Shown here: piece by piece, positions 8,265-17,392 of the stretch
How positions within the stretch are numbered: the first letter of the stretch is position 1
Layout: every line of letters begins with the position of its first letter
Assembly: GCA_022779285.1 (NCBI GenBank)
Contig: JALFST010000042.1
Location: 1-53,017, forward strand
Source: Peptoniphilaceae bacterium
Lineage (GTDB): Bacteria > Bacillota > Clostridia > Tissierellales > Peptoniphilaceae
Direction of reading: 5' to 3'
DNA length: 53,017 bases
Made by a program: the position numbers and the translations under genes
The notes under the pieces: model-generated
The model's input: only the letters and a program-made list of their open reading frames with translations
Databases searched by the model: none
Told to the model about the DNA's origin: nothing

Positions 8265-9419
8265 ATGAAGCCAATTCATTTTCTACACACCGCCGATATG
8301 CATCTTGGCGCAAAGCTCCCCGCTTTACGGAGCCGAGGGGAGGAGCGCATGAGCGAAAAAATACAAACGCTGAAGAGGATTCTGACATCCGCCCGGAGCC
8401 GGGAGATTTCTTTGGTTTTGATTGCGGGGGATTTTCTCGAGGCATCGGAGATCACGCCCTCATTGCTTCGTGAAATCCGGCATATCCTTGCGGAATATCC
8501 TGAGATACAAATTTTCATTTCTCCGGGCAATCATGATCCCTATACCGTGGATTCCGCATACGCCATGCCGGGATGGCCGGAGAATGTATATATATTTTCC
8601 GGAGGCCTGGAACGCATCGACCTTCCGGAATTTTCACTCAGCATCTATGGAGCGGGATTTCAGGAAACCTATCAGCGCACTTCGTTTTTGTGCGACTTTG
8701 AAAAAGTAAAGCATGAGGCGGAACCCGGCTGGACACAAATTGCGCTTTTGCATGGTCAGCTGGTCAGCTCGGGTCAGGAGAGCCTATATAATCCCATGGA
8801 TCCCGCACAATTTCCGAGCGAATTGACTTATGTGGCGTTGGGACATATTCATCAGGCCTGTCAGAAAATCAATGCATACGGAACATCCTATGCCTATTCA
8901 GGCTGTCCTGAAGGAGGCGGCTTTGATGAAACCGGTGAAAAGGGAATTCTGGAAGGCATCATTGACGATACCGGTCTTCATCTTTCGTTTCTTCCCACAG
9001 CAACGAGATTGTTTTTCCGTGAGCACATCGATCTTTCCGATATCGAGACCACAGAAGAGGCGGTGCAGCGGATTCGAGAGACGCTGGGAAATACGGATTT
9101 CTCCAAAAACTATTATCGTCTGATTTTAACGGGAAGGACTTCCTGGCGGGATATTTCACTTCTGGAACGGGAGCTGGAGGAGACAATGTATTTTCTTTCG
9201 CTTCGTGATGAGCTTTTGCCTTGGCAGGATCCTTATGCGCTTGCTCAGGAGGAAAGCCTGAAGGGGTATTTTGTGCAAAATCTTTTAAGAATGCAAGAAA
9301 AAGCGGATCCCGAGCTGCAGAAGCAGATTGAGCTGGCGATGCGTTATGGATTGGACGCGTTTGAAGGAAAGGAGAATTTACTTGGAAATACAGCATTTGA
9401 CCCTGGAAAAATTCGGTAA
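8265..9419 (+). CDS. Metallophosphoesterase, SbcD/YhaO-like DNA repair exonuclease subunit
   Basis: A 384-residue calcineurin-like phosphoesterase. Metal motifs in order: HTADMHLG, AGDFLE, SPGNHDP, LLHGQLV and ALGHIHQ, the arrangement of SbcD/Mre11 and Bacillus YhaO. The start is ATG 8265 behind GAAAGGTG; the longer frame from 8205 runs through the divergent trmL leader and lacks a ribosome binding site. It overlaps the following ATPase gene by 38 bases. The pair is arranged like sbcD-sbcC, so the two products probably form a nuclease-ATPase complex acting on DNA ends, with YhaO/YhaN as the closer model because the partner has membrane segments. Confidence 0.88.
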   Translation: MKPIHFLHTADMHLGAKLPALRSRGEERMSEKIQTLKRILTSARSREISLVLIAGDFLEASEITPSLLREIRHILAEYPEIQIFISPGNHDPYTVDSAYAMPGWPENVYIFSGGLERIDLPEFSLSIYGAGFQETYQRTSFLCDFEKVKHEAEPGWTQIALLHGQLVSSGQESLYNPMDPAQFPSELTYVALGHIHQACQKINAYGTSYAYSGCPEGGGFDETGEKGILEGIIDDTGLHLSFLPTATRLFFREHIDLSDIETTEEAVQRIRETLGNTDFSKNYYRLILTGRTSWRDISLLERELEETMYFLSLRDELLPWQDPYALAQEESLKGYFVQNLLRMQEKADPELQKQIELAMRYGLDAFEGKENLLGNTAFDPGKIR

Positions 9420-11676
9420 ATTTCAGCAGCTTTCCTTCGATTTTTCCGGCGGATTTTCGGTCTGGGAGGGAAACAATGAGGATGGAAAATCCACGATTCT
9501 TGACAGCATTCAGCTGATCTTTTACGGCTCCATGCAGCGTGGCGGAGATCCCCGTACCAACCTGCGCAGAAGATATGTGAAATCCGGATCCAGGGGCGTG
9601 ATCTTTTTTACGGAGAACGAAAAAAAATATCGTCTGGAGCGCAAATTTGGAAAGACAAACGGCCAGGATTCGGTAGAGCTTCGAGAGGAAATGACGGGAC
9701 AGGCGGTATCCCTTCCCGCAAAAAAGACACCCGGAGATCTGTTTTTTTTGATGGATGCCGACAGCTTTCGGCGCAGTGTTTTATTTGGCTCATCCGGAAG
9801 CATTATCCATGCGCAGAAGGATGATATGCTTCTGGACAGTCTTCTCAATTTGCAGACGACGGGTGATGAAGCCACCTCATTTACACAGGTTGCAAAAATT
9901 CTACAGGATCAGGAAAAGCTTCTTGTGAAAAACCGTGGGAACGGGGGCATATTGGTCGATGCGGAAAAACGTCTTGTCCGTCTGAAAGAAGAGCAGAGCT
10001 TTTTGGAGGGACGGGAAGAAGAACGCCGCGAAAAGGAAAAAGCAATTGCGGAATGGAAAAAGAAGAAAGAGGATTCGGATACTGAGGCGTCGGCGCTGCG
10101 AGAAAAAGTTCATGTGCTTGAGGAGAAGGCAAAATCCTTTGATCTTTTTCTGATTCGGGATCGGATCCGTCAAAAGGAGGAGCTTGAAAAAAAGATTCGC
10201 GAGCGGAGCAATCATTTACAGAGGAAGTCGAAAATCCGAGATTTCTCCGAGGCTCGTGAGGCCCGGGAAAAGCTGTCCCGGCTGGAATTTCAAAAATCAC
10301 AATACCGGGAGTTGCTGAGCAGCCGGGAAAAGGTTCGGGAAAAATACAAAAATGAGATCTCTGAAGCGCAGCAGGCTTGGCAAGAAGCCGGAGCAAGAGC
10401 GGAGGAGGCGCGAAAAGAAAGAGATGCCTTTGGAAAAGGCCCGCAGGGCATTCCGTCCGGAGCATACGCAATGCTTGTTTTTGCCATGATTCTTTTCGGC
10501 GGAGCCTTTGCAATCGGAACCATCTTTTTTTTGAAAACGAGAATGAGTACAGCGTTCGCTGCCGTTCTCTTTCTTGTGATTGAGATAATCCTCGTCTGCC
10601 TTTTGATTCAACAGACGAAGAAAAAAAGACTTTCGCAAATGTGGCTTGAAAAAAACGAGCAATGGCTCCGTCTGAAAGAAGAAGAGAATGCCGTTTCGAT
10701 CCGTTATCATTCGATGGAGAAAGAAAGAGACCGCAGAAATCAGGAAACGGAATTGCAGCTGCAAAATCTCACGGAATCGATGGAAGCGGTTCAAAATGAG
10801 CTTCGATCGATGCTTGGTGAGTCCGGCGAGACCGTGCATGATTTTTCGGAGACATTGGCTGAGGCTGAAGAGGCAATCCTCGCAATACGAGACCTCGAAA
10901 CGGAAAAAGAGCATGTAACGGAACAGCTTCCGGATCCGTGGAGGCACGCTTCCGTTACGGATTTAGGAAACGAGCTCGAGAGCCGCGGAATCTTGCCGGA
11001 GGACGAAAAAAGCAGGGAGCACATTCTTCAGCAAATTCAGGAGCTGCATGAGGAGGAAAGAAGACTGCAGGAGGATGATGCGCTTCTGCAGAAGAAGATT
11101 GTACAATCGCAATCGGAAATCCGAGCGGAATTTGCTCAATATCGCAGCTTGGAGTCGGTGCTCGCCGAGCAGCGCTCATTGAGCGAATATCTTCATGATC
11201 TCCGCAAGAAGCGGAGCGCACTGCAAATTGCACAGGAGGCATTGGAAAAGGCCTTTGAAAAAGCACAATCCGGATTCAGCCCTGAGCTGAATCGAAGAGC
11301 TTCTGAGATTTTTTCGGAGCTTACCGGACAGAAATACGATTCTCTTCGAGTGGATCGAGCATTCTCTCTGACTGCGGAGACCGCAGAGAGCCGAGAGCTT
11401 TTCGATTGGCAGTATCTGTCCACGGGTACGGCGGAACAGGCTTATTTTGCGGTTCGCATCGCTTTATCCGAGATTATTGCCGGGGAAAAAAATCTGCCGA
11501 TTTTTCTGGACGATTCCTTTGCATATTATGATGATGAAAGGGCGGAAAGGGCGGCTCGTTTTTTGGAGGGCTATTCGAAGACGTATCACAAGCAGATTCT
11601 GCTCTTTACGAGCCATCGCAGATTTCGTCAATGGATAAAAACGGTGGAGAGCATGAACGGGGCGACATGTGATTGA
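9382..11676 (+). CDS. SbcC/YhaN-like SMC-type ATPase with central membrane hairpin
   Basis: Predicted 764 residues. The N-terminal half-site has Walker A GNNEDGKST (about residues 30-38). Long charged coiled-coil segments follow, then two hydrophobic stretches near residues 360-385 and 390-410 separated by a short basic turn. A second coiled coil leads to the C-terminal half with the signature-like STGTAEQAYFAVRIAL and Walker B LPIFLDDSFAYYDD. The start is TTG 9382: AAAGGAG (9368-9374) is seven bases before it, and the frame upstream is buried in the exonuclease gene. The layout resembles Bacillus YhaN rather than soluble SbcC. No zinc-hook CxxC is seen; the hairpin sits where the hook would be. 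Confidence 0.85.
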   Translation: MEIQHLTLEKFGKFQQLSFDFSGGFSVWEGNNEDGKSTILDSIQLIFYGSMQRGGDPRTNLRRRYVKSGSRGVIFFTENEKKYRLERKFGKTNGQDSVELREEMTGQAVSLPAKKTPGDLFFLMDADSFRRSVLFGSSGSIIHAQKDDMLLDSLLNLQTTGDEATSFTQVAKILQDQEKLLVKNRGNGGILVDAEKRLVRLKEEQSFLEGREEERREKEKAIAEWKKKKEDSDTEASALREKVHVLEEKAKSFDLFLIRDRIRQKEELEKKIRERSNHLQRKSKIRDFSEAREAREKLSRLEFQKSQYRELLSSREKVREKYKNEISEAQQAWQEAGARAEEARKERDAFGKGPQGIPSGAYAMLVFAMILFGGAFAIGTIFFLKTRMSTAFAAVLFLVIEIILVCLLIQQTKKKRLSQMWLEKNEQWLRLKEEENAVSIRYHSMEKERDRRNQETELQLQNLTESMEAVQNELRSMLGESGETVHDFSETLAEAEEAILAIRDLETEKEHVTEQLPDPWRHASVTDLGNELESRGILPEDEKSREHILQQIQELHEEERRLQEDDALLQKKIVQSQSEIRAEFAQYRSLESVLAEQRSLSEYLHDLRKKRSALQIAQEALEKAFEKAQSGFSPELNRRASEIFSELTGQKYDSLRVDRAFSLTAETAESRELFDWQYLSTGTAEQAYFAVRIALSEIIAGEKNLPIFLDDSFAYYDDERAERAARFLEGYSKTYHKQILLFTSHRRFRQWIKTVESMNGATCD

Positions 11677-11757
11677 TTCCCATGCGGCACGGGTATATTG
11701 CAAGAATGCAGCCGGAGAAAAATGACTGCAGCCTCTTAGAACAAGAAAGGATATGAA

Positions 11758-12678
11758 ATGTACGATATCATCATCGTGGGCGGCGGGCCGGCGGGCCTTT
11801 CCGCTGCGCTCTACGCAGCACGTGCGAATAAGAAAACCCTGGTAATCGAACGAGAAATGATCGGCGGACAAATCGCACAGTCGGCAAATGTGGAAAATTA
11901 TCCCGGCGGGCCGGAGGATGCTTCCCCGTTGACGTTGACTGCACGCATGAAAAAACAGGCGGAGGAATTCGGCGCTGAATTTGTACTGGATGAAATCACG
12001 GCACTGAAGCTCGACGGTGATCCGAAGATTGCAGTCGGCAATGACGCTTCCTATGAGGCAAGAGCGCTGATTCTGGCAACAGGCGCACATCCCCGGAAAT
12101 TAGGATTGCCGAATGAGGCTTCCCTTGCCGGACGCGGAGTCGGATATTGTGCCACATGTGACGGCCCTTTTTACCAGGGGCTTCCCGTATATGTTAACGG
12201 CGGAGGCGATTCCGCCTTTGACGAAGCGCTTTATTTGGCAACCCTTGCGTCTCATGTTACAATAATCTACCGTGGCGACACGCCCCGCGCTGCTCATTTA
12301 TTGCAGGAACGCGTGGTCGAAGCATCGAATATGGACGTAATGTTGAATACGACAATTGAGTCTCTTCACGGTGAGAATATGCTGACATCCATGCAGCTGA
12401 AAAATCAGAAAACGGGTGAGGTTCAGGAGATCACCGGAGATTTCGGCCTCTTCATTTATATTGGCATGGTGCCGAATACACAATTAGTGGAAGGAAAGCT
12501 CAATTTGGACCATGGCTATGTTGATGCCGATGAATCTACTGTTACCAATATTCCGGGTGTCTATGCGGCCGGCGATGTACGCAGAAAAGCGGTTCGTCAG
12601 GTGGCTACCGCCGTTGCGGACGGTGCTGTTGCAGCGATTGCGGCAGGAAAATATATTGATTTGCTTCCAAAGCAATAG
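11758..12678 (+). CDS. trxB: Thioredoxin-disulfide reductase (FAD)
   Basis: A 306-residue low-molecular-weight thioredoxin reductase. It has the FAD loop GGGPAGLSAALYAAR, the redox pair CATC (residues about 131-134), a nucleotide loop GGGDSA and the C-terminal FAD segment YAAGDVRRKAVRQV. The usual NADPH 2'-phosphate motif HRRxxxR reads YRGDTPR here (about residues 171-177), so cofactor preference may differ from NADPH. GAAAGGATATGAA before the ATG gives the ribosome binding site. The 82 bases upstream show no clear promoter. It is followed after 34 bases by the phosphoesterase gene. Confidence 0.94.
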   Translation: MYDIIIVGGGPAGLSAALYAARANKKTLVIEREMIGGQIAQSANVENYPGGPEDASPLTLTARMKKQAEEFGAEFVLDEITALKLDGDPKIAVGNDASYEARALILATGAHPRKLGLPNEASLAGRGVGYCATCDGPFYQGLPVYVNGGGDSAFDEALYLATLASHVTIIYRGDTPRAAHLLQERVVEASNMDVMLNTTIESLHGENMLTSMQLKNQKTGEVQEITGDFGLFIYIGMVPNTQLVEGKLNLDHGYVDADESTVTNIPGVYAAGDVRRKAVRQVATAVADGAVAAIAAGKYIDLLPKQ

Positions 12679-12712
12679 ACGCAAATCAATCGAATCGATG
12701 AGGTGAGGGAAC

Positions 12713-13612
12713 ATGATTCGGGGAATACCAGAGGTTCCTAAGAAAAAAAAGCACAGGATCCGGTGGAAACGCCTGATGCTTTTTTGTGTGATCGTATGGA
12801 TGGTTTTGGGGAGTGTGGTGACAATGGTAAGGTCGAATCTCACGTATCGCGTAGCGCGTTATCAGGTGGAGTCCGCGGCAATCCCCAATGCCTTCAACGG
12901 TTATAAGATTTTACAGATCTCCGATGTACACGGAAGAATTTTCGGAAAAGACGGAGAGTCATTGACGAAAACGGTAGAAGAAGAACAGCCGAATATGGTT
13001 GTAATCACAGGGGACCTTCTTTCCAGAAACAGCAAAAATTCGCAGGAGATGACGGAATCACTCAAGCGGATTGCGAAAGAATTTCCGGTATATTATATCC
13101 GTGGCAACCATGAAATGTGGAGGGATCTCCATATCCCGGATCAGGATCAATTTTATGAGCAGCTCCGCTCCATCGGCGTCACGGTGATGAGCAATGAAGT
13201 GATGCCCATTCTCTTCGGGGGATCCCGAGTTTTCCTTGCGGGCTTGCAGGAGCCTCTTTCTTCGTACAATGAGGGTACAGATTTTGATATGACGGATTTA
13301 TTGGGGAAAAAGCCTGAGGGATATACCGTGCTTCTGGCACACAATCCGCTTCTCTGGGAAAAATATCGTGAATGGGGTGCGGAGCTTACAATTTCGGGAC
13401 ATGTTCATGGCGGGGTGGTGCGTCTGCCTCTGATTGGCGGTATCTTTTCCCCCGATAAAACTTTTTTTCCGAAATATGACAGAGGCTTGTATCAGGAAAA
13501 CCAAAAAGCGATGGTTGTATCTGCAGGGCTTGGCAAATCTGCAATTCCTTTTCGATTTCTCAATCCGCTTGAGGTGGTGGTGATCACATTGCGATCCCAA
13601 TCGATTCACTAA
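12713..13612 (+). CDS. Membrane-anchored metallophosphoesterase, YkuE-like
   Basis: A 299-residue protein with one N-terminal membrane segment (about residues 18-37) and a calcineurin-like phosphoesterase domain outside or at the membrane. Metal motifs are ISDVHGR, ITGDLLSRN, RGNHEMW, LLAHNP and SGHVHGG. This set matches YkuE-type phosphodiesterases, some of which act on lipid or wall precursors; the substrate here is unknown. GAGGTGAGGG precedes the ATG. The neighbours (MORN protein, OatA-like acyltransferase) suggest cell-envelope work, but that is inference from context. Confidence 0.88.
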   Translation: MIRGIPEVPKKKKHRIRWKRLMLFCVIVWMVLGSVVTMVRSNLTYRVARYQVESAAIPNAFNGYKILQISDVHGRIFGKDGESLTKTVEEEQPNMVVITGDLLSRNSKNSQEMTESLKRIAKEFPVYYIRGNHEMWRDLHIPDQDQFYEQLRSIGVTVMSNEVMPILFGGSRVFLAGLQEPLSSYNEGTDFDMTDLLGKKPEGYTVLLAHNPLLWEKYREWGAELTISGHVHGGVVRLPLIGGIFSPDKTFFPKYDRGLYQENQKAMVVSAGLGKSAIPFRFLNPLEVVVITLRSQSIH

Positions 13613-13643
13613 GCGATGGCGGAGTATGGAACTGAGGTGGTAA

Positions 13644-14102
13644 ATGACGGTGGAAAAGAACGCGGATGCTTTTGCTGAAGAAAAGCGTCGGGCGAGATCT
13701 TCGAAAAAAGCACATTCAAGGAATCGGGGATTTTTTTGGGGAGGAGTCTGCCTGCTTAATCTTTTGTGTATTTTCTATGCATTGTGGAATCCGGGAAGTA
13801 AAAATGTAAATCAATATCAGCCATTAGAGGGAATTACCTATTCCGGAAGAGTGCATCATGTTCGCTTTTCGGGTACAGGACAAATCATCTTTTCAGATGG
13901 AACACAGTATACAGGTGAATTTTTGAACGGACTGATCAACGGAAGCGGAACATTTCGCCGGGCGGACGGCCTGAGCGCAAATGGGAATTTTGATGAGGAT
14001 GGCATTCAGGAGTCCACGAAAATCGAAACGCCCGAAAAAAACACATGGAGAATGAATGCCCAAGGCACCTGGGAACAGTCGGTGGAGGAAAAACATGACT
14101 AA
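13644..14102 (+). CDS. MORN-repeat membrane protein
   Basis: 152 residues: a basic N-terminus, one membrane segment (about residues 30-48), then an extracytoplasmic part with at least two MORN-type repeats (around ITYSGRVHHVRFSGTGQ and YTGEFLNGLINGSGTF). A ribosome binding site GAGGTGG precedes the ATG. The last eight bases overlap the acyltransferase start, so the two proteins are probably made together. MORN repeats are short beta hairpins that bind partners or lipids; a role as partner or localiser of the acyltransferase is inferred from the overlap only. Confidence 0.75.
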   Translation: MTVEKNADAFAEEKRRARSSKKAHSRNRGFFWGGVCLLNLLCIFYALWNPGSKNVNQYQPLEGITYSGRVHHVRFSGTGQIIFSDGTQYTGEFLNGLINGSGTFRRADGLSANGNFDEDGIQESTKIETPEKNTWRMNAQGTWEQSVEEKHD

Positions 14103-16011
14103 GAGAATGAAAGGACTGGATCCCATCCGTCTTTTTGCACTGTTTGGAGTGCTGATCTATCATTTTTTTCCGGCTATCTTTCCTGCGGGATTTTTGGGCG
14201 TTGATATTTTATTTGTTTTATCAGGATTTTTAATTACCGGACTGGCCTTTGATGAAATAGAAGAAAATGGAAAATTTTCGTTTACCGCTTTTATGCAAAA
14301 ACGTGTGATTCGAATTCTTCCCTCTTTAATTTTCATGGTAGGGCTGACCGGATTGTTTGCGTATTTCTTCTCGCCGGATTATCGTGTGCAATTCGGACGG
14401 CAATCGGCAGCTGCAATCGGCTCTGTTACGAATTGGTATGAGATTGTCACGGGTGGCAGCTATGAGTCTCAATTCATCAAGCATGTTTTTCTACATACAT
14501 GGACTTTGGGGATTGAAATGCATTTTTACCTCATTTGGGGATTTCTGCTCAGCTATTTGTCCATGAAAGCAAGAAGAAAGAGGCGTATGACAAGGCGAAC
14601 TCGGGAGATCGGGGGCCTGTCGGAGAACGGCGCCCAAAAACAGACAGAGATTTTACGATATGTACGGGCAAGGGTGTGGAGAATTTCCATAATCCTTCTG
14701 ATCTTTAGCGTTGCTGTTCTATGGATAGGAGCTTTACTCGGAAAGACCTCCTTTTTATATTTTTCCGACTTCTCTCGAATGGGAGCCTTTTTTATGGGCA
14801 GTATGGCGGCCTGTTTGACCGGCATGCGCGCGACGTCGCCGCGATTTTCCCGGATGCAGAGGATCTCTCAGCCGATTTTGTATACGATGATCGGCGTTGG
14901 TATTTTTCTTTTTGTACTTTTATTTAAGAAGTTATCGTATGCATCGAAGGGAACGTATTTTTTCGGATTTCTTCTCTCCTGGATTTTATCGGGAGTGATG
15001 ATTTTCAGCTTTCGAATTCTGCATGAAAAAGCTCGATGGGAGGAGCCTCGCTGGCTCGGAAAGGCATCCATGGAAAGCTATGGTGTTTATCTTTTCCATT
15101 GGCCGATTTTTGTGCTTCTGGATACGAGAGTGCCGCATATTGCAGCGGTGCTTTTGGCCTTTACGCTTTCGATCGGATTGACGATTTTTGCGGACAGGCT
15201 ATGGACGCCCTCTCTTCTCGGAAAACGAGGCAATGTAAATGTCAGACAACTTGGAAAGATTTCACTTCAGAAAATTGCACTGGGCGTTATCTTCCTTTTT
15301 CTGGTGAATCAGGGGATTTCCTCTGCTGTGGCACCGAAGATGACTTCACTGGAAAAGTCATTATGGAAGCAGAGCTTGAACCAGCAAAAGGATACGATTG
15401 TCGGTCAAATGGAGGATGCTCTGCATGCGGAGCAGGAAATGTATCAGCACCGGAAGGAAGAGCAGGAAGCGGAAGCGCAGGCGTTTTTAAAAGAAAAAGG
15501 AGTGACGATCATCGGGGACAGTGTAACGCTCTCAATGCGTGATGCGCTCTTGAAATCCATTGCGAACAGCACCGTGGATGGAAAGGTCAGCCGTTTTCTG
15601 CACGATGGTGATGATGTGCTCAAAACCTATATTGATCAAAAGAGGATAGGCGGTATTGTGGTCATGGCACTGGGGACGAATATCTATCCGAGATATGAAC
15701 GGGATACGCAGTCCATAATCGGCCTTCTGCCGGCAGGGCATCGCTTGATCTTTGTGACGCCCTATGACTCACGGTCGCCCGCAGACTCGGACATGAATCA
15801 TTTTGTAGCCTATGCAAGAACGCTGGAGGAAAAATACAATTATATTACAATAGCGGATTGGAACGCTGTCGCAACGGAGCATCCGGAGCTTTTTGAAGGG
15901 ACGGACGGTGTGCATTTAAATCCCAACCGGGGGGAGAATGCCTCCTATTTTGTCAATTGTATTCAGGATGCCATCCTGCGCGCTACACAAAAGCCTGCGA
16001 AGGAGGAATAA
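14095..16011 (+). CDS. OatA-like acyltransferase: acyltransferase-3 membrane domain plus SGNH domain
   Basis: About 638 residues. The N-terminal two thirds form a polytopic acyltransferase-3 domain (GLDPIRLFALFGVLIYHFFP, FLGVDILFVLSGFLITG, and HTWTLGIEMHFYLIW). The C-terminal 170 residues form an SGNH hydrolase-like domain with IIGDSVT (Ser), ALGTNIYP (Asn) and TDGVHLN (Asp/His). This is the architecture of OatA, which O-acetylates peptidoglycan, but homologues modify other surface polymers. I start at ATG 14095 behind GGTGGAGG; the upstream ATG 14056 is inside the MORN gene without a binding site. Acylation of a wall polymer outside the membrane is the likely role. Confidence 0.88.
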   Translation: MTKRMKGLDPIRLFALFGVLIYHFFPAIFPAGFLGVDILFVLSGFLITGLAFDEIEENGKFSFTAFMQKRVIRILPSLIFMVGLTGLFAYFFSPDYRVQFGRQSAAAIGSVTNWYEIVTGGSYESQFIKHVFLHTWTLGIEMHFYLIWGFLLSYLSMKARRKRRMTRRTREIGGLSENGAQKQTEILRYVRARVWRISIILLIFSVAVLWIGALLGKTSFLYFSDFSRMGAFFMGSMAACLTGMRATSPRFSRMQRISQPILYTMIGVGIFLFVLLFKKLSYASKGTYFFGFLLSWILSGVMIFSFRILHEKARWEEPRWLGKASMESYGVYLFHWPIFVLLDTRVPHIAAVLLAFTLSIGLTIFADRLWTPSLLGKRGNVNVRQLGKISLQKIALGVIFLFLVNQGISSAVAPKMTSLEKSLWKQSLNQQKDTIVGQMEDALHAEQEMYQHRKEEQEAEAQAFLKEKGVTIIGDSVTLSMRDALLKSIANSTVDGKVSRFLHDGDDVLKTYIDQKRIGGIVVMALGTNIYPRYERDTQSIIGLLPAGHRLIFVTPYDSRSPADSDMNHFVAYARTLEEKYNYITIADWNAVATEHPELFEGTDGVHLNPNRGENASYFVNCIQDAILRATQKPAKEE

Positions 16012-16051
16012 CTTCAGTGCTCATTGCAAGCATTAGGAGAAAGGAAAATTT

Positions 16052-17392
16052 ATGTCTTTTGTTGATTTGATCTTAAAAAAAAGAAACGGAATGGTGTTGA
16101 GCGATTCGGAAATTCACGAATTTGTGGACGGTGTCAAAAACCGGAGCATGGAATCATATCAAATCAGCGCCATGCTTATGGCCATTTATTTTCAAGGGAT
16201 GAATGCCGGGGAAATTGCCGCATTAACAAGAGAAATGGCTTTTTCCGGGGATATTCTTGAATTTCCGACGATTCATGAACCCATTGTGGACAAGCATTCA
16301 TCAGGCGGAGTGGGTGACAAGACGTCATTGGTTTTAGCACCTGTGGTTGCTGCCTGCGGACTTCCCATCGCCAAGCTTTCCGGAAGAGGCCTGGGCTTTA
16401 CTGGCGGAACAATTGATAAATTGGAGAGTATACCCGGATTTCGCACGGAACTCAGTGAAGAGGAATTTATTCACGCTGTGGAAAAGGACGGCATTGCCCT
16501 GATCGGACAATCCAAAGAGATTGCGCCGGTGGATAAAGTGCTGTATGCATTGCGCGATGTCACGGGAACGGTGGATTCGATTCCGCTGATTGCCGCTTCT
16601 ATCATGTCGAAAAAACTGGCGGATGGAAGCGATGCCATCGTTTTGGATGTCAAGGTTGGCTCCGGCGCATTTATGAAAACAAAGGAGCAGGCCATTGAGC
16701 TGGCTCGGGTTATGGTAGGAATCGGTGAAGATAACGGAAAGTCCACAATTGCCCTTGTAACAAGCATGGATCAGCCGCTTGGGAGTGCCGTGGGAAATGC
16801 GCTCGAGGTAAAGGAAGCGTTGGCGGCATTACGAGGCGAGGGGCCTGTCGATTTTGTCACGGAATGCCGAGAGCTTGCAGCAGCCATGCTGATCGCCGGA
16901 AAGAAAGCCGAATCGTCAAAAGAAGCGTTTGCGATGGTGGATGAGGTGATTGCCGGTGGGAAGGCTATGGAAAAAATGAAGGCAATGGTTCGTAATCAGG
17001 GCGGTGATGTCGCATATATCGAAGACCCCGAGCTTTTTCCGGATACGCGGTTTCATCTGAATGCCGGGAGCCCCCGGAACGGGTATGTATCGGCGATCAA
17101 TGCCGAGGAAATCGGCAAAAGCTCTCTGCTGCTCGGCGCAGGCAGACAGCGCACGTCCGATACCATTGATCCGGCGGTGGGACTCTGTATTCATAAAAAG
17201 GTCGGAGATTCCGTTCAAGAAGGGGATTGCCTGTTCACGGTTTATGCAAATGACGATAAGCTCGGAAAACAGGCGCTCTCCATGGCGCTATCCGCATATT
17301 CCTTCTCGGACCGGCCCGTTTCTCCGCTTCGCAATCCGGTCATTGCGATCGTCGATAAAAGCGGAGTACGTATGCAGGAGGATCACGAATGA
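16052..17392 (+). CDS. pdp: Pyrimidine-nucleoside phosphorylase
   Basis: A 446-residue enzyme that phosphorolyses uridine, thymidine and deoxyuridine to base and (deoxy)ribose 1-phosphate. Signature segments are DKHSSGGVGDKTSLVLAPVV, SGRGLGFTGGTIDKLESIPG and DVKVGSGAFMKT. The Bacillus-type Pdp and enterobacterial DeoA share this fold; length and Firmicute context favour Pdp. AGGAGAAAGG lies before the ATG. It overlaps cdd by ATGA (17389-17392), making a two-gene pyrimidine salvage unit. Confidence 0.93.
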   Translation: MSFVDLILKKRNGMVLSDSEIHEFVDGVKNRSMESYQISAMLMAIYFQGMNAGEIAALTREMAFSGDILEFPTIHEPIVDKHSSGGVGDKTSLVLAPVVAACGLPIAKLSGRGLGFTGGTIDKLESIPGFRTELSEEEFIHAVEKDGIALIGQSKEIAPVDKVLYALRDVTGTVDSIPLIAASIMSKKLADGSDAIVLDVKVGSGAFMKTKEQAIELARVMVGIGEDNGKSTIALVTSMDQPLGSAVGNALEVKEALAALRGEGPVDFVTECRELAAAMLIAGKKAESSKEAFAMVDEVIAGGKAMEKMKAMVRNQGGDVAYIEDPELFPDTRFHLNAGSPRNGYVSAINAEEIGKSSLLLGAGRQRTSDTIDPAVGLCIHKKVGDSVQEGDCLFTVYANDDKLGKQALSMALSAYSFSDRPVSPLRNPVIAIVDKSGVRMQEDHE

